DNA of 64,000 nucleotides from Globomyces pollinis-pini (lineage: Eukaryota > Chytridiomycota > Chytridiomycetes > Rhizophydiales > Globomycetaceae), in assembly GCA_025399215.1 (NCBI GenBank), contig MU621153.1, positions 1 through 64,000 of the forward strand, given 5' to 3'. The notes beneath the pieces were generated by a model, which saw nothing but the letters and a program-made list of their open reading frames with translations, was not told where the DNA came from and ran no database searches. The translations under genes and the position numbers were made by a program. Shown here one piece after another: positions 58,201 through 64,000 of this stretch (position 1 is its first letter; each line of letters begins with the position of its first letter).

Positions 58201-60906
58201 AAGCACTGCATGCTTAATTCAAGTAGTAAATATGATGATTACCTTGGAGACTGACTCTACTAAAATTCACCTGTTTTTGAAACATGTCGGAGAAACTTTA
58301 GCAGTATTGATTACAAGTTTAAGACATCGTGGTGCTTTTGCGGCTGTGGAAAGTAATTTTGTTACTCTTTGTCGAACTTTATCAAATCTAAATGGTAAAG
58401 AGTCCCAGAATCTACCTTTTGAATGGCTAAAGGTAACATTTTTACGTTTTAAATACTTTTATAGAGTTTCCTTAACCAAATCTCAACATCTGAAGTTTCG
58501 GTTACACGAAGAAGTGCTGGGTTACCTCCAGCTATTTTAGCTATTATAACATCACCGTCTGACAATGCTCTAAAGTCTCAGCGGTTACGTTACACTTTGG
58601 ATCATATCTTTGACATTATAACAGCCGAAGTTGTTACCAGGGAAAATACAGATTTGGCACAAGTGCATGCTATGAATGTGCTTCGGATCTTAGTTACTGA
58701 TTCTGAACTTTCATTTATCATACGTGACCATTTGGAAAAATCATTTGAAATATGTATTCTACAATTTTCTTCCCCTTACTTTCCAATAAGAAATTGCGCT
58801 ACTATGCTTTTTTCTGCTTTGGTCAATAAATCGTTTGGTAATAAGGTATTTAAAAAGTGAAATTGATTAATTCTCTAGAAACCAACTCAAGATTTTGATA
58901 ATATCAATGCTATTACTGGAAGAGAGTTCTTTTCTAAATTTCCAAACCTCCATGGTATTTTATATGATCGATTACAGAATGCAGTTCAGTGCTTGGAAAA
59001 GGTATTGGTTTTGTCATTTACAAGGACTTAGGATGAAATTCATCCACTTCTTTATCCCTTATTGAGTCTCCTTTCAAGAGGTAATATTTTTTCAAATTGA
59101 TACGGTTTAGCAAAACCAATTGCAGATGATACTTTAGATTCAGTTCACTCACTTATTCCTTTCGAAAATTTGGTTATTAAATGTTGTAAAGCTGTTCAAT
59201 GGAAAGTTCGAGAGATTTCTTCCCGATCCCTAGCATCTTTGATTGATTCATCAAGATTATTTGAAGTATTGGGCAAGTTAATGGTTGAATTGAAAACAGT
59301 TACTTCAGCAAATCATATACATGGGATTGCGTTGCAAGTATTCACTTTGCTTGAATTTCATTGGTCAGAATACAGTTCCAAACTCGAGAATTTTAATCGT
59401 TTGGCTGAGTTATTGGAACCTCTTCATTCTATTCTGTTAACCAACCATTATTCAGTCGCAAGAGGAGTGTTTCAAAAATCACTTCACTTTGTATTTTTCA
59501 ATAATTCCACTCCAGTTTCTGATTCCATTGGTAGAATATTTCATTGATTTAATTCTTAGATAAGATAAAGTCCAATGCAAATCAAGTAGCATGTGCAGTG
59601 TTATCAAGAAAGTTGACTTTACAGTATTGTCCTACATATCACATTGAGACTTACTGTCAAATTTCTTGTAGTAAAAAGTATTGTGAATCTAATTCGGGAT
59701 TGATTGAATCTCTTTTCGACCAAGGTTCTAATACAGTAATTGCGATATTGTTAGAAACATTGCATAGAATCCCTAGTGATGAACTTTGGTAAGCAAGATA
59801 TAGACATATTCATTTTCAATAGCACATATTCTTTTTTCAATAGCTTGGTTAATATTTTGTTGATTATTTTTCAAGATGTTAAAACGGATTACTATCGACT
59901 AACCACAATAGCCGTTAAACTACTATGTCAATTACCATCGCTGGAGAAACTACTTCAAATTGAATGGTTGGAATTAATCACTATTTGGTTGGATATGAGA
60001 ATACCTTTTGATCTTATTGAATCTTTGTTACATTTAACCACACGTCTGGTCATCATCCAGCCAGACCCCAAAATGCTCGGTTTCTTATTTTCCAAAGCCC
60101 TTGTATACATGAATCCAAGTTATGTAAGATAATATTTTACTAATGAATTTATTAGCCTCATCATATCCGATTGAGTATATCATCATGTTTAGACAAATTG
60201 AAATCGTCAATCACAACATCCGATGTTAATTTTGTCAATATGGCATTGTGTTTAGATCAATTGATGGTAGACGAGGAGGAGGAGGTTCGTGATTCGGGAA
60301 TTCCAATTGCAACGTTCTACCTTCAATCAGATGTATCCCATTATATTTCTCATGTTTAGTCCCCAAAATGCTCATTTCTATCAAGGCTGCTTTTTCATCA
60401 ACTTGCTGATAAATTCTTGTATAATAACGGTCAATGGATAGACTACAATTTAAATCGATTCTATCAAACTAGTAAGATGATATATTTAAAACTTTTTAGC
60501 TGAACTATTCCCTACTTGGGTGGACAAATTGTTTGATGCAGAAGCTCTAAATGATTACAAGGAAGACTTGATTGATATCGTCCAAAACACCAACTCAATT
60601 ATCAGGATGTTTTCATTGAATCGCACCATAAATGCATCACGTATTGAAAGATTGGTGACTCATACAGAAAGGATTCTTGGATTGTTGGAAGATCGATCAA
60701 ATCTTGAATTTGAAACAAATACTGTGGAAACTTTCACAGGTGTTGCAGAGTGCATTGGATGCTCTCATATATTGAATACTTTGGGAATGCCTCAATATTT
60801 AGAACGAATCAGAAAATTACATATCCATCCAGTGTTGGAGTTTTTCTCCACTGATCTAGAGTATTTCACAAAACATATATTGGGTAGCTTTCAGGTTGAA
60901 CAATAA
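55217..60906 (+). CDS. TRM732: THADA/Trm732-type armadillo-repeat protein (DUF2428)
   Basis: A very large helical-repeat protein. The DUF2428 hallmark appears at 58330-58560: RHRGAFAAVESNFVTLCRTL followed after an intron by VSVTRRSAGLPPAILAIITS, the most conserved stretch of THADA/Trm732. In yeast Trm732 partners Trm7 for 2'-O-methylation of tRNA position 32; human THADA has also been linked to SERCA. Helical repeats run from LFLSLNKDFDRVYRNSILQK to the C-terminal HILNTLGMPQYLERIRKLHI. About fifteen short introns interrupt the gene; I fixed only some, e.g. near 55275 (26 nt). It starts MVSETRDNSNHIQINEE at 55217 and ends QVEQ at 60906. Confidence 0.83.
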
Positions 60907-60925
60907 ATGATTATGATTAATAAAG

Positions 60926-61456
60926 TCATTTATTTTGAATTTTAAAATTCATGATTTGATCACGACAGTCATGTTTTTGGCATACAAAATAGCAATGACA
61001 GCTAATTGATTTGGTATCGAACAGTGGAAAGCGCATCATCACGTTATGACTCTTTGATCCGCAAATAGAGCAGTTGCAGTTTGGCATTGTCAACAAATGA
61101 GGTTCTATTTCCACTGAATAATATTCATTGAACCAATTATCAATAGATTGATTAGCAATGGGTAAATATTCAATTGGATTTGCAATCACTTGTTTACAAA
61201 GTGTTAGAGAATTATCTATCATTTGACCAGAGAGTAACAGAGCAACAACCAATAACTCGTTTGGCTCTGGAGTAAAATCATCCACTTTCTCTTGTATTTT
61301 GTATCGAATGGGACCAAGAGGATCATCAATGGACACCAAGAGTGTTGGTACTTTATCAACTTTCTTTTGGTGTTTTGTTCCTTGGCGACGAATATCATGA
61401 TCTGGACATTTACCTGATCCCAATTTTTGACACGATGCACAAGTAGTTGGTGACAT
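60926..61456 (-). CDS. Cys-rich hypothetical protein, probably zinc-binding
   Basis: 176 residues if the ATG before SPTTCASCQKLGSGKCPDHD is used (61456); the frame stays open to an ATG at 61510. Cys/His pairs: CASC-x6-C-x-DH near the N-terminus, then CNCSICGSKSHNVMMRFPLF and SCHCYFVCQKHDC at the C-terminus, a layout that could form two zinc sites. The middle (PTLLVSIDDPLGPIRYKIQE to IANPIEYLPI) is helical. No family recognised; the pattern is reminiscent of small FLZ/MYND-like zinc proteins only in spacing. It is convergent to THADA with a 19-bp gap between stops. Confidence 0.58.
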   Translation of the reverse strand: MSPTTCASCQKLGSGKCPDHDIRRQGTKHQKKVDKVPTLLVSIDDPLGPIRYKIQEKVDDFTPEPNELLVVALLLSGQMIDNSLTLCKQVIANPIEYLPIANQSIDNWFNEYYSVEIEPHLLTMPNCNCSICGSKSHNVMMRFPLFDTKSISCHCYFVCQKHDCRDQIMNFKIQNK

Positions 61457-61651
61457 TCTTTGAAGATATCTCGATAGGTATTCAAAAATGGTTATAATTA
61501 CCACACACAATGGTCAAATTATTATGGTGGAATGATGAGCATAAACAAATACTTCAGGATCTTCGATCTTTCATGTACCTTCTAACGATCATGATGTATT
61601 ATGGGAACTTAAGAGCATGTTCCATAATACAGTTTCATTTTGTTTCCAAAA

Positions 61652-63476
61652 ATGTCAATATTCGACAGTTTTGTAACTTCGGTTAAGAATGCATCCTTTA
61701 ATACCGTCAGTAATACCTTCAAATCAATGACAAATCGTTTGCAATTGGTAGTCTACGAGGAACAGGAATTCAACCGTGAAGCATCATGTACGACTTTAAA
61801 ACTGGATTTTCAAAGCGAATATGTATTTAGAATTCTTTATATTGATAAAGTTTAGAGTTTGGTAGAGCTTGATAGAAATGATTCGAATGTACTGTCGGTT
61901 ACATACCAGGCAAAGGTGATTGACAAAAACGATTCGAAAGTGTCTGTCAGTTTCTCTCATGAAGCAGATAGTCTTTCATTAACGTTCAAAGACTGTATGG
62001 AGGAGCACAATAATCCTGCGAAATATTTCAATTTAAAGGATCCTTCGTATCAGTATGTTCCATTGATGTTCAAAGTTATCATTAAAATACCCAAATTATC
62101 TAAATTCAATTTGATAATCAACTCAAAATTATGCATTTTCAATCATAATCAGATACCCTTGAAATCTTTGGTCTTCATTACTTCATCGTTACAATTATCA
62201 GATTTTGGTACAGATTCGAATCGATTGGAATTAATCAGTAAAAAAGGGAATATCGAATTAAACAACGTTAAAACCAAAAATATACAGGCAATGTCTGTAT
62301 TAGGAGCTGTACATGTATCAGTAACGCGAATTACACTAACTTGAAAGCATACAGAATGTAATCACATCGTTCTTTCTGCTAACAATGGAATGGATTTGCA
62401 TGTATAGGATTTCGTTTAATATTCTAGGAATCGATGTTTTCAAGTGCTGTTATAGCCACTACAGCGGGTCTGTTAACAATTAGTGTAACTTTGACGTGAT
62501 TGATATTTGAATAGGGCGTGGATAGTAAATCTTTAAACATATCCGGAAACGAAGGAGATATATCCTTGTCTGTAAGATAATAGTGATGGTATTTACGGTA
62601 GAGAGTCAATGCTGTGGATTTGAATTGTAGCACGATCACTGGTGTCATTGAATTAGAAGTTTGGATAGGTCTTTTGCTAATTAGTAGAACGTACAATCTG
62701 TAAACACCAAACTGTTATCTAAAACTGGCACATTACGTATGATAGTAATTATAATTTGAGATTTTAATACAACAGAATCTAAATACTATAAAACTCAAGA
62801 TCTTGTCCAGTGAAGATAGCGCAATCATGATCAAGGTAAATATGTAATATTCATCATCAGGACGGAGCTTATCATGAATTGAACGCAGTCTCTGTTCATG
62901 GTTCAATACATTTAAGTGTAAAAAATATTTTTATTAAATTTCCAGAATGTCGATGCCAAAAAAGTGGAATTACTGTCAGAGCATGGTAGCATTGATATGA
63001 TCAATTCCAAGATTGAGAAACTGATGTCAATCCAAACCAACCATGGCGACATTAGTGTGAAGGGGAAATTTGAAACGATTGACTCTATAAACATTCAAGT
63101 TAATCCAATATGTGAAGGAAAAGTAAAGTTGCGATCCATTACAGGACAAATTATAGCCATCATTGATAACTACAAAGAATTTGATGCATCTTCCAATTCA
63201 GGAAACATATCTGTGATTACCACACATTTAAAGGGCCAGAAAACAATTGCTAAAACAAACCACGGCGATATTAGTATTGATACAATCGCATTTAGAGGTA
63301 GAATATCAATGAAGACCATCAATGGATCTGTCCAAGCAAAAAGAGTTTGGGGCAAGCAATTGTATAAAAGTTTACAGCATCAAATCTTCATTATACCCGA
63401 AAATAGCCAATCAGATGAATCGCTTATTGAAACCTTTTCAACAGAAGGACGTACATTTGTCACAACTTTGAAATAA
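61652..63476 (+). CDS. DUF4097-like beta-repeat protein, paralogue 2
   Basis: Starts MSIFDSFVTSVKNASFNTVS. A 33-nt intron, 61823-61855, removes an apparent in-frame TAG and joins ...FQSEY to SLVELDRNDSNV. Beta-ladder strands follow: LISKKGNIELNNVKTKNIQA, LLSEHGSIDMINSKIEKLMS, TNHGDISVKGKFETIDSINI, SSNSGNISVITTHL, TNHGDISIDTIAFRGRISMK and TINGSVQAKRVWG. Repeats of the form (N/S)-x-G-x-I-x-(V/I) every ~20 residues match paralogue 1. The region 62340-62960 contains introns I could not fix. No signal peptide, so a cytosolic or nuclear beta-solenoid is as likely as an adhesin. Confidence 0.62.
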
Positions 63477-63794
63477 ACTATTTCACTATTTCACTTTTTT
63501 GTCAAACTTTTGTATGATATAAATTATTGGTCCATCAATACTCTTATAATAATCAATTAAGTTGAAGTCCAACAGTCTGTTTTAACAAACAAGTATGTCC
63601 CGTTTTTAGATTCAGACTAAAACGTCGCGATTATAGTACCTCAACAAATTTTAGATATTTACTTTGGTTAATTGGATGATTAGCTGAGCTCTTTGATACC
63701 AAACACAACACCAAAAGCACACACTCTCGGAAGAACTCCAATCTGGATATTTTACGTTGCCATGTTTCACAAAACTTTGTCTTCGAATTCAAAA
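63477..63794. other. Intergenic stretch between two family members
   Basis: About 320 bp between the end of paralogue 2 and the start of paralogue 3. No recognised feature. Confidence 0.4.
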
Positions 63795-64000
63795 ATGTTG
63801 AAAAGCATATTTGGGGCCCTCAGTAAGAAGACGGTAAATTAAATTACAGGCGGAGAATATAAAATGCATACAATTGGAGAGAGTACTTTGGACTCATTGC
63901 CGGGAACAGAAACTGTACAATTTTACTCTCAAAACATTCCAATAAACATTACATTGAAGTCATCCTCGGAATTCAAGACATTGAAAGTAGCCTATAAAGT
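63795..64000 (+). CDS. DUF4097-like protein, paralogue 3 (cut by window end)
   Basis: MLKSIFGALS, then a 28-nt intron (63822-63849), then GEYKMHTIGESTLDSLPGTE, NIPINITLKSSSEF and KVAYKV at the edge. Almost every position matches paralogue 1 at 14230 (GDYKMHLVLEDAMDALPTTG ... NIPINVTLKSSSDL). The intron is at the same place, which supports the splice choice in paralogue 1. The rest lies outside the window. Confidence 0.6.

Noticed and set aside
61853..61855. In-frame TAG suggesting that DUF4097-like paralogue 2 is a pseudogene
   Set aside because: A 33-nt GT...AG intron ending exactly at this TAG keeps the frame and removes the stop.
1..64000. CRISPR array, prokaryotic operons, rRNA, tRNA, intact transposon
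   Set aside because: No spaced repeats, no recognisable tRNA or rRNA segments, no transposase or reverse transcriptase frame. Short tRNA genes could still have been missed by eye.

Overview
The window is eukaryotic nuclear DNA, AT-rich (roughly one third G+C by eye), with closely spaced genes interrupted by extremely short spliceosomal introns. Where homology lets me fix both ends, introns are usually 24-37 nt with GT...AG ends, often of the form G|gt...ag|GT, with a TAAT/CTAAC-like branch motif close to the acceptor. Gene content (fungal-type dynactin p25, NmrA-like protein, fungal Nha1/Sod2-type antiporter, Mrpl35/mL38, Dot1, Hul5, a fungal effector-style Cys-module secreted protein) points to a fungus. 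A class C GPCR with LamG domains and a PhrB/CryB-type photolyase homologue suggest an early-diverging lineage; I cannot name the species.

Layout. 0-7.6 kb: DCTN5, a GRAM-domain membrane protein, an anoctamin (minus) and a C2H2 zinc-finger protein. 7.6-14 kb: HUL5/UBE3C, a DUF2306-like membrane protein (minus), then an assembly gap of 10 N flanked by two 687-bp copies of the same sequence, and an NmrA-like gene. 14-23.3 kb: a DUF4097-like beta-repeat gene, a Na+/H+ antiporter, a class II HDAC containing a remarkable chain of intron-like units, an unrecognised gene and a small multi-spanning protein. 23.5-35 kb: a PhrB-like photolyase homologue without the Fe-S cysteines, CAND1 (minus), the LamG/class C GPCR, and a 57-residue ORF that may be a serine palmitoyltransferase small subunit. 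35-41 kb: LCB2 (minus), mitochondrial mL38 and a lysine-block secreted protein (minus). 41-52.7 kb: full-size ABCG transporter (minus), DBP6/DDX51 helicase, DOT1 and a MATE transporter. 52.7-64 kb: a poorly resolved region, a multi-spanning membrane protein, THADA/Trm732, a Cys-rich protein (minus), and two further members of the DUF4097-like family, the last cut by the window edge.

Most genes are unrelated housekeeping genes and form no operon-like system. Possible functional pairings are the putative small SPT subunit beside LCB2, and CAND1 and HUL5 both in ubiquitin turnover; both may be chance. The most unusual signal is intronic: in the HDAC gene six ~30-nt gt...ag units lie head to tail with zero-length exons between them, and in the first DUF4097-like gene a recent 30/31-bp tandem duplication across an ag|GT junction has created just such a second unit. 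Together they suggest how stacked mini-introns form.
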